Shown here one piece after another: positions 63,863-64,000 of a DNA stretch of 64,000 nucleotides; within the stretch, counting starts at the first letter, position 1; each line of letters begins with the position of its first letter. Under the pieces are notes generated by a model. That model saw nothing but the letters and a program-made list of their open reading frames with translations, did not search any database and was not told the origin of the DNA. A program made the position numbers and the translations under genes. Source of the stretch: Bacteroidales bacterium (GTDB lineage: Bacteria > Bacteroidota > Bacteroidia > Bacteroidales > F082); contig JAFPWT010000001.1 of NCBI GenBank assembly GCA_017394865.1, forward strand, positions 36,178 through 100,177, read 5' to 3'.

Positions 63863-63891
63863 CAAAAAAGCCTCCGCATTGCGCGAAGGCT
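63863..63891 (-). terminator. Intrinsic terminator of the rRNA operon
   Basis: Stem GCCT/AGGC plus CGC/GCG with one mismatch and a 5-nt loop (63871-63890 region); on the reverse strand six T residues follow (63869-63864). It sits about 10 nt past the 5S 3' end. Confidence 0.75.
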
Positions 63892-63901
63892 TCTCGTATG
63901 G

Positions 63902-64000
<99 letters not shown>

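Overview
The window looks like a chromosomal segment of a gut- or rumen-type Bacteroidales (phylum Bacteroidota). The evidence is promoters of the Bacteroidota form (TTTG, about 20 nt, TAnnTTTG) upstream of most transcription units, the near absence of Shine-Dalgarno sites, many lipoproteins and C-terminal type IX secretion (T9SS) sorting domains, secreted fucosidases of families GH29 and GH95, a secreted dipeptidyl peptidase III, and an FHS-type sugar permease in a galactose operon. Species cannot be named from sequence alone.

Layout. 1-3866: the 5' part of a giant secreted mosaic protein on the reverse strand, cut by the window edge. 3867-4368: a gene-free stretch holding a promoter, a short two-hairpin transcript and a terminator (candidate small RNA). 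4369-7726: divergent glycosyltransferase and flippase genes for surface polysaccharide. 7726-12659: topoisomerase IV subunit B, a lipoprotein and a prolyl oligopeptidase. 12665-21153: a T9SS cargo protein, GlmS, a phosphoesterase/outer-membrane pair, NAD(P)HX repair, RlmD, shikimate kinase and a small lipoprotein. 21345-28844: a 2,499-residue T9SS surface protein made of six chitobiase-type modules and duplicated domains. 28953-35841: GH29 fucosidase divergent from a five-gene galactose operon (T9SS cargo, galK, sugar nucleotidyltransferase, galM, FHS permease). 35847-42188: a long reverse-strand run (LysM hydrolase, PQQ-type lipoprotein, DUF1846, MauE-thioredoxin fusion, Cys-rich lipoprotein, SmpB, outer-membrane protein). 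42271-47783: a beta-helix lipoprotein, then a reverse-strand operon with dTDP-glucose dehydratase, a secreted protein, PnuC and a nucleotide-sugar dehydrogenase. 47886-55291: recR, TPR protein, aroE, outer-membrane protein, trmN6/rimM, metal exporter and universal stress protein. 55299-57736: a TPP riboswitch controlling a TonB-dependent receptor. 57832-63621: DPP III, GH95 fucosidase and a secreted surface protein. 63640-64000: nested palindromic repeats and the 3' end of a reverse-strand 5S rRNA, so an rRNA operon enters from the right.

Working together, the secreted fucosidases and the galactose operon suggest use of fucosylated, galactose-containing host or plant glycans. The glycosyltransferase, flippase, RfbB and nucleotide-sugar dehydrogenase supply surface polysaccharide. 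The T9SS proteins decorate the outer surface.

The most notable unexplained structure is a family of about 66-76 bp palindromic elements (28875-28940, 57747-57813, 63782-63858, with a distinct relative at 63697-63766). They share a core but have different, internally compensated outer arms, and all sit at transcript ends. A second pattern is a heptanucleotide repeat (YTCTNNC/AGARGNN or a relaxed form) seen at three loci: one inside the nucleotide-sugar dehydrogenase gene, one abutting the riboswitch promoter and one across the galK stop codon.
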